This document shows, piece after piece, positions 49,373 through 62,769 of a stretch of 64,000 bases of DNA. Each line of letters opens with the position of its first letter. Position 1 is the first letter of the stretch. The notes beneath the pieces are model-generated. The model was given only the letters and a program-made list of their open reading frames with translations, searched no databases and had not been told where the DNA came from. A program made the position numbers and the translations under genes. Location: assembly GCF_019399895.1 (NCBI RefSeq), contig NC_091865.1:935001-999000 (forward strand), in the 5' to 3' direction. The stretch comes from Cardiocondyla obscurior. Taxonomy: Eukaryota > Arthropoda > Insecta > Hymenoptera > Formicidae.

Positions 49373-52300
49373 TTAGCAAATATTTCGTACTCGGACCACA
49401 GGCACCACGTCAGTCGTATTCGTGCCTTCTTTGATGGCCACCTCGCTGTAATCCAGTACGGTTTCCATGTGGTCCATCCGGTGACAATGACCGGCGCACC
49501 CGCACTTCTCGACCACTTGATATATCTCGTCACCTTGAAAATAAAGTATCTCGATGCGATGATTCTTATTAATTACTCCAATTTCTGACATTTTAATCTT
49601 TCGTTTTATTCAACGTTTACGTACCGTTTGGTCCTTTAACGCTGACTGTGTTATTCCGAACCGGTTTACAGCTCAAATCTTAACAAGCGTAGAAGACCAT
49701 TAGTAAAACATTAACTTGAATGTAAAAGTTCGAAATTTAAATTAAACGTGAAAAAAGAATTGTAGGAATATTCTTAAATTAATTAAAGGATGTTATCAAT
49801 TAAAATAATCTTTTTTTTTTCTTAATTACAGTTTTAAATCGTACCTTTACCACAATGACCGATGCAAACTCCAACATCCACGACTGTTTGGTGAGGTGTA
49901 CCGGTGTGCACGTGATGAATATAGGACTCACGTCTACAAGATGATTCTGGTGAACATTCGCAGGCGTCTATAGCCTCGATTATGCGAACACCCTGCAACG
50001 TAGACACTCGCTCCAGCCTGGCCGCTCTTGCACGACAGTGAGAATCCGATGAACATTTCTAAAAAATAAACGAAAGCATCTTGCGAATTATAATTGCAGA
50101 AGAATAAAGAGATTCGACACACAGATTGATCCTTAAATATAATTTTTAAAAGTAAATTTTGCAAAAGAAAACAATTATTTTTAATTAAACAATGTTAAAA
50201 AAAAGTCTTAAAAAAATCGCCAAAAAAAAAATGATTTAATCGATATTAAAAGGAACATCGCCAAGTAAAAGATAAAGTATATTTTTCTTTTTTAAAAATT
50301 AATGAGCGCCGTTAATAATTCGCAACTAATCAAGCTAGCTGTTCCAAAGTTTTTGCGTGGCGTAAAAAAGAGAATTGACTCCCGGTTCTTTTACGACGGC
50401 TTTAAGGATACGTTCACGCCCGCTATCACATCGGCCGTTTCAATAAATCTCTCCTGCAATGGGCGACTACCGTCATCCATCCAGCGGAATCCGGCGGGCG
50501 CATAATTCCAAGATTTAGTAGCTGGACACTCTGGCGCCGCGGAGAAGATCGGTGACCGCGGCGCTGAGCCGACCTTCGAAGGACGTAAAACACGTCGTCC
50601 TGGTCGTCTCGCATGCAACATTTTCTACCTTGTTCACCGGTAAGTCCCCTATCTGTTGGCATTCTGTTGAGCTCCGTCGTGGCATGTAGCATGTAAAAAA
50701 AACCATATTCACGCTACGGCAACCGATCAGATTGCGTCACGTAACGAAAATAGCCCTTCTCTGACCGGCTTAAAAATCAGGAATATCCGAGAAGATATAT
50801 CGAAGAGGACGAGCATTTGTCTTCGCGAACAATCTTCGCTGTGCAGAGCATATGAGGCTCTTTCGCTGCACAAGTAGTAGAGTCCCTTCGACTCAAATCG
50901 CACGATCGAACCGAGAAGAAAGCTTTGCACGGGAGCTCACCTCCACCGCTGGTCGGCTTGCATCCCCGGGATCGTCAGACACATGTCGCGGGCATAATTT
51001 CCGGCAGTGTCCAGCGTCGATCTGAATAACTTCCCCGGATATTCCTAAAAAAAAAATTTGATTAGCATTACATATTTGCTGTCAAAAGCTGTGGTATAAA
51101 GGATCGGTGTGCGCAACATCGGCTGGGTAAAGTATATTTCCAGAAACTGCGCGTGGACTTATCTAATTAGCGTTAAATCATATCGTTACAAAGTAGAAGG
51201 TAAGAGAGAAAAAAAAAGAGTGGTGCCAGAACAAAGCCTAAGAAAGGGTGGCGCTAAGGGGAGGATGACCGAATCGCAGTGTACAACTCTGCTATTTTGG
51301 TACGTGAACGCGTGGGATGGAGAACGCCGGAATATTTGTCGTCGACGTGGTGAGAAGATTCCTGGGCGATTTATCACGTTACGTTGCAAATAAAAATTAG
51401 ATTCGAGCCTTTAGGAGAAACGCGCCGTCGGTTATCCTCCGGAACCTCGAGCGAATACGGAGAGACGGAGCTGTTTGCACGGCAGCAGGCATGCAGTGTT
51501 TTAATCAAAATATTAATTTCGATTGAAGCGCTGGCAGACGATCTCTTTCTTCGTAAGCGGTCAAACGTCACCGCTGTTCAATTGAAGCCAATAGGGTCGG
51601 CAAAAGAAGTCAGCGCGCAACGCGAATTTCGAGGCCCTAAAAGGACGAAAGTATTTTATTTAGATGTGTGCATAGACATTTAATTATATTATTCATCGTT
51701 TCGCTTATTAAAAGCTGTACGAATGATGTAGATTTTATGACGATGCTTTAAAATTTATTAATTTATAAACTTTTGATTAATTTATCTATTTAGATTGGTA
51801 TCGTGCAAATCGAATAAATGTTCGCGATATAATATATACTGTGACCGGATGTTCCGTTCTCTTCCCCCCGGCGGGACGTTCATTGATTAAAAACAGGGTA
51901 CGATATTAATTCACTGTGTTGCACACGCAAAGAAGCCTTGTAATAAATTACTCATTACAGTCATCTCTTTAAATTTCACACATTACATTTTTCTCTCTCT
52001 CTTTATTTTTTTCTTTTTTGTATATATATTAAATAGTAAAATTAAAGATAAAAATAATTAAAAAAAAAAACGTTTTAAACGCTCACCGTGTCCGACGTCA
52101 ATTAGTTTTTCGTATCGGGCACAACAGGTGTACTGCCGCAATTCCTCTGAATGAACTTTTCCTTCATCTTCGTCGCACAAACCTAAGCAACAAAAATCGC
52201 GGAATGAGTGAAACATATAATTAAAGAATTCGAAATTAAACAAGGTGCATTAAATAAATTTAAAAAATGAAATATGTAACTTTAAACTTATAAAAAAAAA

Positions 52301-52689
52301 TTAAAATTGCGTTTTGCAGATAATTCTTTTTGAAGCAAAAATTGAACTTGATGTAATTTTGGATTTAAAATATGAATCTGATTTCATTACATACATCTTT
52401 CATTGTTGGAGATTATTAAAAAATTTATGGACGAAAACTTTAAAAAAATAAAATAAAGAAAACCTTTTATATTCTATACTTATGAACAAAGTTAATTATA
52501 TATTTGTATAATTTGATATACTACGTTCTTGTGTGCGCTGAAATGAAAGGTGAAAAGCAGAAAAGCAACGCGAAAAAAAAAAGAAAGGATAAAACTTAAT
52601 CGGCATTTACCCAATCGCAAATTGGCCACACAAACTATGGCGAAACCGGCGAGAATGGTCCACCGTCCCCTCGTGTTTCGTACGTGCAT
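49373..52689 (-). CDS. Secreted protein with two cystine-knot-like halves, unrecognised
   Basis: Exons 52689-52611, 52182-52087, 51044-50941, 50058-49845, 49678-49625 and 49533-49373 join in phase to 235 residues. A signal peptide (TILAGFAIVCVANLRLG) is followed by about 18 cysteines. The chain divides into two similar parts. Half 1: CCARYEKL, EVIQIDAGHCRKLCPRH, then CSSDSHC and IIEAIDACECSPESSC. Half 2: ESYIHHV, TVVDVGVCIGHCGK, then LSCKP and IYQVVEKCGCAGHC. Each has GxCxxxC and CxCxxxxC-type spacing as in C-terminal cystine knots (bursicon, norrin, DAN-type proteins). I do not recognise a named family. The tail ends RVRNIC. No single exon shows it well. The neighbouring gene is the BMP ligand. 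Confidence 0.75.
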
Positions 52690-54661
52690 CGCAGGTTATT
52701 GAGCGGATATAGCAAGCGATCGTAGGACCGGTCGTCGTGTGATCTCCTTCGCGAATCTTGTGAATTCTGTCGCGAGTCTTCAGATGATGAAGAAGACAAT
52801 TCCAAAGCCTTTGAACGTGTAGTATCGCTCTTTTTTTTTTTAAAGAACGTGCCGTATATGCGAGATGAAACTCGATAAAGACGGTGGCCGATATTGAAGG
52901 GGAGCAATATCGAGGGAAGATCGATCGTGCATCGGGTTTGCTATCCACGCGGCTTGCGATCTGCGGGAAGACTGGCCGTCTACCGACTGGGAGATGTCCG
53001 GCTGACAACGGTGGATCTCTATTAATCTCATTTGGTGGACGAGGTCCGGCCTCGTGATGGACCATCCGTCACCCTCCCTTGACCGGTCATCGTCGACAGA
53101 TGACTGCTCGACTTTACGCACGGGTGTACGCTTTTTTCATGTTTCAAGTACTTCCTTCATCCCTACAAAAGAAGAAATAAACTTAGTGAAATCTCGAAGG
53201 TAAGCCAGCCTACAGTTAATATTTGTCGGAATCTTCTTTTTCTTAATCGTTTTCTACATTTAATAGCCGTCAGGAGCTCGACCAATTCAAGACTCAACTT
53301 TTGTAAGTAATCTGAAAATAAAATTCACAGAGTCATATAAAGGAGAGAAAAAAGGATCAGGAGGGAAAGCACTGTTCCTTCTTTCACTACTTTTTGTCGT
53401 AACGCGTTAAAGGGTAAAAAAGGTTACATTTGGTTGAAACATCGCGTTTGATGATACCAGATCTCTCGCCTTCCCCCTTCACCTTTCCCACCTTCTGCGC
53501 TCGTTAGCATCCATGTTGCCATCAAGATCGTTGAAGGAATTGAGTGGGAAGTCATTATCATTACTTTTAAATTACTATGCGTGCGCGAATCTCAATCTCG
53601 CTTGTCGCAGAGGATGATGAGGAGGACGCTATTCGACTGAACTGCCCAGTGGAATACGGAGGGTTGTTTTTTTTCCCTGAAAAAAGAATGGCACTCCAAA
53701 ATCTGTTGCAAACACTCTCGCGCTTAAAAATAAATTCTTAAAATTAAAAATAAATTAATAAGTAAAGATCATTGACCACTTCTTTTTCAAAGATTAAAAT
53801 TAATTTTTCGGTTAATTTATTACTTACTGTGAAAATAATTGCTAATAAAAATCGATAAACATTCAAAATAATTATTTTCGACAGTGTAAAAGAAATTATA
53901 TATATACCTTCGTGAATAAAAAAATTAATCAAATATCCTGATTGAGTTGACGAAATCGACAGTTGACGAAAGTCTCGACTAGACATTTTATTGTTGTATT
54001 TTTATGTATAAGGTTAGCTTGATAAGTAACCTAAAATATTAATTAATTCAAAATTTGCACTTTGAACATAAATATATACTATATTATATATACACACACA
54101 CGTTTTTATATTGGTATAATTACAGAATCAATAAAGAATAAAACGTATCTCGTATACTCACCGGTTGCACCGGCTACTTCTATAAAGTTTGCGACGTTAG
54201 CGCCATTAGCGCGGTTAGCGTACAGTTACGAGAGTGGCGCTGACAATCACAGGCGATAGTGACCGTCTTCAGATGTTTTAAACCTAACCATTCGGACTGC
54301 GGATGGGCTGGACGGAGTGCTGGAAGTACTAAAAGCTTGAAATATAAATCTAACGCTCTATATGTATGGTTGGAAGTCGCGCTTAATTTGTTCGCGTCAT
54401 TTTTGTGCATAATAGACTGCGTGCCAGTTAACCGAAAGAAGCAGTTCCTGGCCAAAACGCACATTTTTCGTAAGGCACGTTAACTTAGAGAACATCGGTT
54501 GGAAAAGTTCGAAGTTATATCCTTGCACTTTATTACATTTTAACAATTATGTACTAATGTTTCTAGTTTATGTGATTAATAATTATTTTACGATTAAAAT
54601 ACACGAATTATTATGTTTTGAAGTACTATATTTCTTAATTTAATTTTTTTTTTTTTACAGA
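52690..54661. other. Intergenic DNA between divergent genes
   Basis: Upstream of the cystine-knot gene (-) and AFG2 (+). A possible two-exon 50-codon frame on the minus strand (53986-53908, 53702-53629) closes in phase but has no known similarity. The AFG2 5' UTR probably starts near 54.2-54.5 kb, because an intron acceptor (TTTTTTACAG) abuts its ATG. Confidence 0.4.
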
Positions 54662-57491
54662 ATGTCTACTAAATCAAGAAAAAGTTTGTCCTTATGGCAT
54701 CAATGTGACAAGTGTCAATGCATTTTTGTGGCACAAAAAGATGTTTCTTTACATGCAGCAATGTGTCCCCCTTCAACAGAAAATTGGGACTATTCTTTTA
54801 TTTATAATGGTGTTTTATATAGTACAATAGAAATTTTCCAAACACTAACAGGTATGTGTAGCTATTAATTTTTATAAATATGTACTTGTTTTTAATTTAA
54901 TGATATTGTACATCTCATAGAATTACCCAAATGTATTTCTGAAAAGGATGCTAATGATATGGTGTTTGTGTCACAGTCTGCTTTACAATTCTGCAATATT
55001 GCAATTGGATCACTAACTGTAATTACAACAAAAGATGATACAGTTGTCAAAACAGCCTGGCCAACTAGTGACAAAAGTTTGACAAGTGTTTCTTTAACAA
55101 AACATGGTACTTTAGTTTATTCTTAGTTTTAGTTTAGTTCTAAAGATGTGTTTAAAAAAGAATACCTAATCTAATTTCTGTTTTTGTTTTATTACTTTCA
55201 GCCATTGAGCTAAATAATGTATCAGGACCAGTCAAACTATATCCCTTGACATTTGATACCCATATTGCTAAGGAAATTGTAATTAGTCAACAAGGAAAAT
55301 GCTTAATATCTGATACAAGTGTGGAATTAGACAATATTTTAAAATGTTTTAATGAAAATAAAATATTCGTTGTGGGCAATAAAATAAGCGTGCCGTATTA
55401 TGGAAAGAAATTAATATATAAAATTGTTCAAATTATAACAGACGAAAATAAGAGAAATCAAACCGAAGTAGAGAACACAACGAAATTATCTAAAGCTTTT
55501 GAAAACATAAATTTAAACAACATTTCTACAAAAATAACTTTTTATAAAGCGCTATACACAACAAAATGGACAATCTTAGATAAAGATAAAGAATATATCC
55601 CTACGAAAAAATATAAAATTGAAGATATTGGTGGATATGATGCTATTATATCTGATATAAGAGATTTAGTTGCCATAGGCATTGGCAAATACAGGAACAT
55701 TGAACGTTTCAATGTTAGCAAAGGGATATTACTATATGGACCTTCTGGTGTCGGCAAATCTATGATTGCTAATGCTATAATCTCAGAATTTAACATAAAC
55801 ACATTTACTGTGTACAGTTCAGATATTTACAGTAAATCTATCGGTGAAACGGAAGGTAAACTCAAAGAAGTGTTCAGCAAAGCGATATTGAAAGCTCCCA
55901 GCATAGTATTGTTAGAGGATGTGGACAGCTTGTGCCCTAAAAAAACCAGCTTCAGTACAGATCACGAGAAAAGAGTTCTCGCTCAATTAATAATGCTGTT
56001 CGACGATTTGCAAAGCACTGGCAGCAATGTGTTAGTAATCGCCACCACTGCAAAATTAGATCTTATAGACAGTTCTTTGAGAAGACCCGGCAGATTGGAC
56101 ATGGAGTTCGAAATTTACGTGCCAACTCCAAACATGCGTACGGAAATACTGACGAAATTACTCGAGAAAATTCCCAATACACTTTTGCGTGAGGACGTAC
56201 AGAATTTTTCATTCGTTACTCACGGTTTTGTTGGCGCGGACTTATACGGTTTATGCTCCAGAGCGATTATCAACGCAGTAAAACGCTATCAAAAAGATAA
56301 TATTGCATCCGACGTTGAACTGAAAGTGGCAGTAAACGATTTTTATTATGCTTTAACCATAACAAAGCCTTCAGCAATGAAGGAAGTTTTGGTGGAGGTT
56401 TCAAATGTTAATTGGTCAGACATTGGTGGTCAAAAGGATCTTAAGTTAAAATTAAAGCAGGCTGTGGAATGGCCGCTAAAGCATCCCGAAGTATTTATAA
56501 GAATGGGCATCACACCTCCGAGAGGTGTTTTAATGTTCGGACCGCCAGGATGCTCAAAAACTATGATCGCTAAAGCTCTCGCTACCGAGAGCAAATTAAA
56601 TTTTCTAAATATTAAGGTAAGCCATTTGAAAACGTTGATTTATATTTTTATTCTTACATTGTGCAATTGCTTTCAGGGCCCGGAGTTATTCTCGAAATGG
56701 GTAGGCGAGTCCGAGAAGGCTGTGAGAGAAGTATTTCGGAAAGCGAGACAAGTTGCACCATCCATTATATTTATCGATGAAATAGACGCACTTGGTGGTG
56801 AAAGAGGTTCGTCTTCCAGTGGTAACGGCAGTAACGTGCAGGAACGAGTGTTGGCCCAATTATTAACTGAGCTCGATGGCGTTACCGCTTTAGGCAGCGT
56901 CACGTTAGTAGCGGCCACTAATCGACCGGATAAAATTGACAAAGTAATATGTCTCCTATCTTATTATACGTTTTAACATTTTTCAATTCTCAATTTTTTA
57001 TTAAAATTACGTTTTATCTACTGATTATTATAATTGATGAAATAATTGAATAATCATATTATTTTATTTAACAGCAAAGTGAATAATTTACAATTTTTTA
57101 ATTAATTTATTTATTTTTGTTTTATATATAATATTATTAATTACTATAATAATTATTTTAGGCACTCCTCCGGCCTGGACGATTAGATCGTATCATATAC
57201 GTAGGACTACCGGACGTGGAAACTAGACGCGAAATATTCGATATAAAACTGCGAAAAATGCCGATCGCAGAAGAAGTAAATATCGTTGATTTGGTTTGTT
57301 TGACTGAAGGATATTCTGGCGCGGAGATTCAAGCGATATGCCACGAGGCTGCTATGAAGGCTTTGGAGGAGAATCTTGACGCTGCTATTGTTACCAAAGA
57401 ACATTTTAAGGCTGCATTTAAAACCGTCACACCTAGAACACCTGCTTCCCTCATCAAGATTTACGAGAATTATATAAATACAGGTTTATGA
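54662..57491 (+). CDS. AFG2/SPATA5 tandem AAA+ ATPase
   Basis: Hexameric ATPase that extracts shuttling factors such as RSL24D1/Rlp24 from pre-60S ribosomal particles in the cytoplasm (family knowledge). Exons 54662-54851, 54921-55106, 55202-56616, 56677-56943 and 57162-57491 give 795 residues. The N-terminal segment holds a CxxC...H...C cluster (CDKCQCIFVAQKDVSLHAAMC). Then D1 has Walker A GPSGVGKS (305-312), Walker B VLLEDVD (361-367) and the arginine finger region RRPGRLD. D2 has Walker A GPPGCSKT (572-579), Walker B IIFIDEID and LRPGRLD. GPPGCSKT with Ser before Lys is typical of AFG2 rather than VCP or NVL. Nothing is missing, and the C-terminus ends in YENYINTGL. Confidence 0.95.
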
Positions 57492-58957
57492 AAATTATAT
57501 AAAGATATACGAATGCATTTTTACTGTAAGAAGACTTTACGTTTCAATTATCTTTTTTTTAAGAGAAAAAAAAAAACCTAAGCAGGGATTAATCTGTTAT
57601 AAAATTTGCAAAATGACTTACTTAGAGTTATAGTTTTTACGTGATAAAGGCAGAAAATATATTATGCAAAGTTCTATTTTTATTTGAAAACTTTAATCAT
57701 CTTGTACATAATTTCGTTACAAATTATTCCATCTTTATTTAAATACATTCAACTTGTTTTTTTCTAGAGACTCAAAATTAACATACACCCGTACACAACA
57801 TACACACTCGACATATCGTTTAAATATGATCTTGGTTAAAAGGCCAGCAAGAAAAGTAATAAAAAAAAAAAAAACAAGAAAGAAAGAATAAGAACAAAAA
57901 AAAAAAGATTGATGGCCTTTCGAGCACGAATAATTTCGAATGCGTATTAAACGTATAATTTAATTCTTCAATGTCGTAAGAGCTGACGCAGTTCGTCATC
58001 ATTGAAATCGCTTGTAACAATGATAATAGCAATGATAATTTATTGAGCATATAAAAAAAAAAAGATGCAGGCCAAGGTTGACCCTTCCTACCCTCGGTCC
58101 CATTTTCTTTCCGGACCGCGACAGTGTGCATACACACGTCGGGAACGATTCGAGTCTCTCGCAAGAAATGCGTTTAATTATTAATCAACTCAGGCACGCG
58201 CGTATAGATTTCGCACAACGTTGCGTATTTCTAATATAGACCATTATTTACGTCTTTTTCTCTCGCCCTCTCCCTTATTCTGATTCTCTCTCTCTGTCCC
58301 CAGATGTTTTTCGATCGGACAATTGTAAACGTCACGCTGTTTGCAATCGCTATCGCGTCCCGCGCTACACGTTGACGGTATCGAGAGAGTTATGTGCGTC
58401 ATGTGTGCGACGAGGAGACTGCTCGCTCGCGAGTAAAAGAAGGAAGACTGAGCAAACGCGAGAACCCAACGGGCGACGTTCCCTCCGAATCGCATCGGAT
58501 TGAAGTGGGCCATGAGACGCCGCTCCTCGATCTCGAGGAACAGTGTTCACTTCGCAGTCCCGTGTTGATAAATTCACTCTTTGGTAAAAAGATAACCTCA
58601 CTAAAGACAGATTTTTGCTACCGTTGCTGCTTTCTATCCCATGTATCTACGTTTGCTCCGTTTCTGCTCTCCCGACTGCTAGTCGCCGCAGATGATTGGC
58701 AAATGTCATGTAACATCGTCGTCAAACGTGTAAAAGATAACCGTTGCTTCATGTCAGCACCTTTTGGACTTTCTACCAGCATCTAACCACGTAACACGTT
58801 AGTACGGAATTCAGAGAAATTAATAAAATTATGCTTACTAAATAAACATTAATATAAATACGAGGTTAGTTTCGATTTAAATTAGTCAGAAATGTAATAT
58901 TAGATATTGATACAATTTTATTAATATTCACAGATTGTTTTTGGAACAGATCTAAAG
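57492..58957. other. Intergenic DNA before the TMUB gene
   Basis: 3' flank of AFG2, then a GC-richer block (58080-58760) likely to hold the TMUB promoter and first non-coding exon. An acceptor (ATTCACAG at about 58932) just before the ATG suggests a 5' UTR intron. No other gene supported. Confidence 0.4.
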
Positions 58958-60198
58958 ATGTCATTGATTGAAGGAGTAGGCGATGAAGTTACAAATTTCT
59001 TCATCGTCATGGCAGTACTGTTTGTGGGATGGTTTGCTTGGTGCTCCACAAGCATAACGAATCAGCCACTAATACGCACAGTACTTATACTGCGTGACCG
59101 AGCAACATCAACGCGTGTCTCGTTGCCGAGAGCTCAATCAAACGCAAGTAATCTTAGCGTTCAAGATGATAATCGGTTGCACAATTCAGTGGAAGAGGAA
59201 ACAGCGCTGGAAACAGCTTCAAACACTAGCGAGAGTACGGAGCCGAGCTATCCAAATGCAGCTGCAGTGGGTAAATACTCCTTTCGTTTTTTATTTTTTT
59301 CGCTTACTTATTTAAAATTTTTTTTAATCTATCTGTGTCGTAATAATATTAGATACGACCGAACTATCTCAAGAAATTCTGAGATCGGATTCGATGACCA
59401 CGGAGGAGGTGCTTATCGAAACTATGGATTCGTTAGACGACACAAATCGATCGCCTCTACAAAGCACTGTTAAGGAAAATAATTCCGACTCTGCAGTAAA
59501 CGAGCCTACTAGTAACTCGTCAGAAGAATCGCTCACAAGCGATAGTGGCAGTGACATCACTATAAAATTGAAATTCATAAATGATGATCAAAAAATAGTT
59601 ACAGGAGGTCTCAAAGAAACGCTGGGTGATTTTAAAAGGTAATTTTATATAATTAAATATATAATTTAATTTTTATGCTTTCTTAAAAATAATCTGAGCT
59701 TTTAATTTTTTTTTTATTTTATACCGATTGACTTGTCTTTACATTTCTCACAGAAAGCACTTCCAAATGGAATTGGAAGCGCGTAAAGCAGTACGACTAG
59801 TGTTTAATGGTCGCGTGCTACAGCCCGACACTCAGACCCTCGAACAGTGCGGCTTGTTCAACGATTGTGTAGTTCACTGTTGGGTGCATCAACCGCGACC
59901 GGCCACTGTACCGTCGTCGACATTGGACAATTCGTCCATTTATTTCAATTCGCAATCCTTCACGGATCTGCCCAACGGCTCGGGGATAAGTTCCATACAC
60001 AACGACTGGGACTTGAGCAGGCTCCTAGTAAGCCTTCTAACGATCATTTTGGGTCTCGCGTGGTACTCGCGGTATCATTATGCTCAACTCTTTACCGCGA
60101 CGACCACTCTCGCGCTTTATTTTCTAACCGCGATCTTTGCTGTCTCGTTGTTCAGTAACTTCCTTCCCGATCAAGATAACATTCGGAATGTGGAATGA
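58958..60198 (+). CDS. TMUB-type transmembrane and ubiquitin-like domain protein
   Basis: Exons 58958-59270, 59353-59638 and 59754-60198 give 347 residues. Near the N-terminus lies one hydrophobic segment (FFIVMAVLFVGWFAW). A Ser/Thr/Glu-rich linker follows, then a ubiquitin-like domain at about 170-250 (ITIKLKFINDD, VRLVFNGRVLQPDTQTLEQC, FNDCVVHCWVHQ). Two C-terminal membrane segments lie at about 283-335 (LLVSLLTIILGLAWYSRY and LALYFLTAIFAVSLFSNF). This order matches TMUB1/2, ER membrane proteins of the ERAD E3-ligase complexes (gp78/HRD1). The domain lacks the terminal Gly-Gly, so it is not conjugated. Poly(A) signal AATAAA at 60477-60482. Confidence 0.92.
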
Positions 60199-62769
60199 TA
60201 TGACGACGACGACGACGATGACGACTATTACGACTATCAAAACTATTAAGACCATTGAGAACATTAATTTTGATAAAAGCACCTTAAATACAAATCGGTA
60301 AAAATATACTTCTTAACGTATATTACAAGTTTAACGGAGTAAGAATCGATTAAATGATAATCTTTGTTATTGAGCATTTGCTTTTAACGTGGCATTCCCG
60401 AAATCAAGTTTATTATTGGATAATAAGCTTACTGCAGTTTGTGATTTTCTTTCTTGATGGTAATCTCGAAGTATGAAATAAAAAAACAAATTGCGGAGTA
60501 ATGCATATTTCTATCAACATGTTCTTAAATTCTAATTAAACTTGTGATATACAAAAAGTGTTAAAATTTAATGAAATGTTTTTTGCAGAAAAATTTAAAG
60601 AAATTTGAAAAATTTTTCTTTATAGCGACAGCAAGTAATCTGTTCGTCACATATTTTTAAAATATGCAATGTATAATAAATGTGTCATAGATTATGGGTG
60701 CGTTTAGGTAAACACTATTCGTGCAATTTAACACTATCTTCTAATATCTGGCACGAATAGCGTCTTCCCGAACGCACCTTTTATATCTATACATTATAAA
60801 GTATACCGGATGTTTTCCGTTAAATGTGAATAATTTTATAAATAATAAGTAAAAATAATTACGTTTAAATGTTATGTTGAAGGTATAATAATTCTTAAAT
60901 AGTTAATAATTAAAGGTAATTGTTCATAAATTTTCATCCTGCTTTAAAAAATATCATATTACATAAACATGATATATCTACATCCGTCGAAAATAATTCG
61001 TAAATTTTTAATGTACATTATTGAAAAGTTATTGTATTTTTAAGAATACATTCAAGTGTAGTTTTCCATTTTTTTCTCTTTTTGTGAAATTCTTTCAAAG
61101 TTGATGAAAAACTATGCGTATAATTTAATGGGAAATATGTATATTAAAAAATATTTTCTGTGAAAGTACCATTTTTGTTGCAAGATATGCACAATTAAAA
61201 TAAAATTTTTAATGGGGAAGTATAAATTCATACTTCCTAAATTAAATTAAATTTATTGTTATTAATTGTTATTATTTTTAAATTAATTGTTTTTGTTTCC
61301 ACTTATCATTAGCCAATTCTAAATTTAAAAAAATGTTATAATATAATTACTTATCGTTTTCTTGGATTTTCTAGTGTATTATATTGCTGGTGCTCTACGA
61401 AACTCGCTTTGATCTGCTGAATTTATTAAAATTATTACGTGCGCTTTTTTTAACACGATGACTGCCGATGTCCATAGAAACTTTCCATAAATGAAAAAAA
61501 AAAACTTTGTTTTATCATAAAAGGTTACTTGATAACGAAGATTCTTTGACATTTGTATTTAAATAATTAAATGCTTAAAAAAATAAGGAATGTCATTCAT
61601 ATATAAACGATGTAATATTAATGTGTAATATAACAGTCAATGTGAATATTATATAAATGTGGGCAGTTATGTCTAATAATGCGTAAAGTGCAGTTACCAT
61701 ATGCATAAAACGAGTTTATTTGAATAAATTTTACACCTATAAGAAGAGAGTATATCCGCGATTTCTAAAATATTATACTTATCTGTATATTGAAAAGTAG
61801 ATGAGGCGTGTAGTATACCGAAATACTTTTCAATGTACATAAAAAATAAATCGTACTGATATTCATAGTCTGTTTTTATATTTAAAATTATTCTAAAACG
61901 GTTTTAAAATAACAATGGACTATAAATACAGACCATAGTGTATTAATAAAATTTATCTTTTGCAAATAAAAGCTAGATTGTTAAATAGATATTCCAAAGC
62001 TAAAGAAATTTCGAACATAATCTTGTAAATTTCATTAAACATTTTTTTTTTGGCATAATAAAAGAATAAGCGTGATATAAGTAAAGAAATAACATATTAT
62101 AGTTTTTCACCTATTGTACTATATAATTTGTTAGAGTTAAATAATAATTATATATATATACGATTGTTTTAATCAATATCAATAAATATCTATTTATTTG
62201 ATTTATTTTATCACAGTATTCTCCTTGTTTGTTTTAGTGATAAAGTATCTATAAGATTTTAAGTAAGGATATATTAGGATAGATTTATATTTATCTTAGG
62301 TTATTCGTTATAATAAAGTGTCTCGACAGTGTTACACAGGATACAAATCCAGTATAATGATAAAACTATAAAAAAAAAAACAAAAAAAAAACATTAGAAG
62401 TGGAAACGCATATTTTTTTATTTTTTAATTTATAAAATAATCAAACTTTTATATAAATTTTCATGAAAATTATATTTAAACATAATACCACGATATGTTA
62501 CATAAATTAAATATACTGCAAATGTTAATTTAAATCATAAATATTGTTTCCTAATGTATTTCAAATACTTTTGTTGAGGACAATTAAATAAAAATCCCTA
62601 TACATCTTTTGCTTGATTTTGTAAGCACAATAACGTAACATGTAATGTAACGCGTAATGTCACATATTTTAAAAAATTTCAGTGACAAAAATATATAATG
62701 TAAGTTAGTGAGCTACAGTCCTTACTCTTTTTTAACACATTTGTGAAGTCTTTTTCCATAAAAAAATAA
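60199..62769. other. AT-rich intergenic DNA between convergent genes
   Basis: 3' flanks of TMUB (+) and the tRNA synthetase (-). Very AT-rich, with many homopolymer runs. One inverted-repeat element at 60696-60779 is described separately. No gene supported. Confidence 0.4.
60696..60779. mobile_element. 84-bp miniature inverted-repeat element (MITE-like)
   Basis: Terminal arms 60696-60724 (GGGTGCGTTTAGG...TTCGTGC) and 60751-60779 are reverse complements over 29 bases with about six mismatches. The 10-base inner part GCACGAATAG/CTATTCGTGC matches exactly. A 26-base AT-rich spacer joins them. There is no coding capacity. It is GC-rich inside AT-rich flanks, as for a small non-autonomous DNA transposon. 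No clear target-site duplication. Confidence 0.6.

Noticed and set aside
53629..53986. Possible two-exon gene of 50 codons (exons 53986-53908 and 53702-53629) starting MSSRDFRQLSISS
   Set aside because: Splice phases close, but the product is short, unknown and has a simple-sequence second exon. Kept as unproven without transcript evidence.
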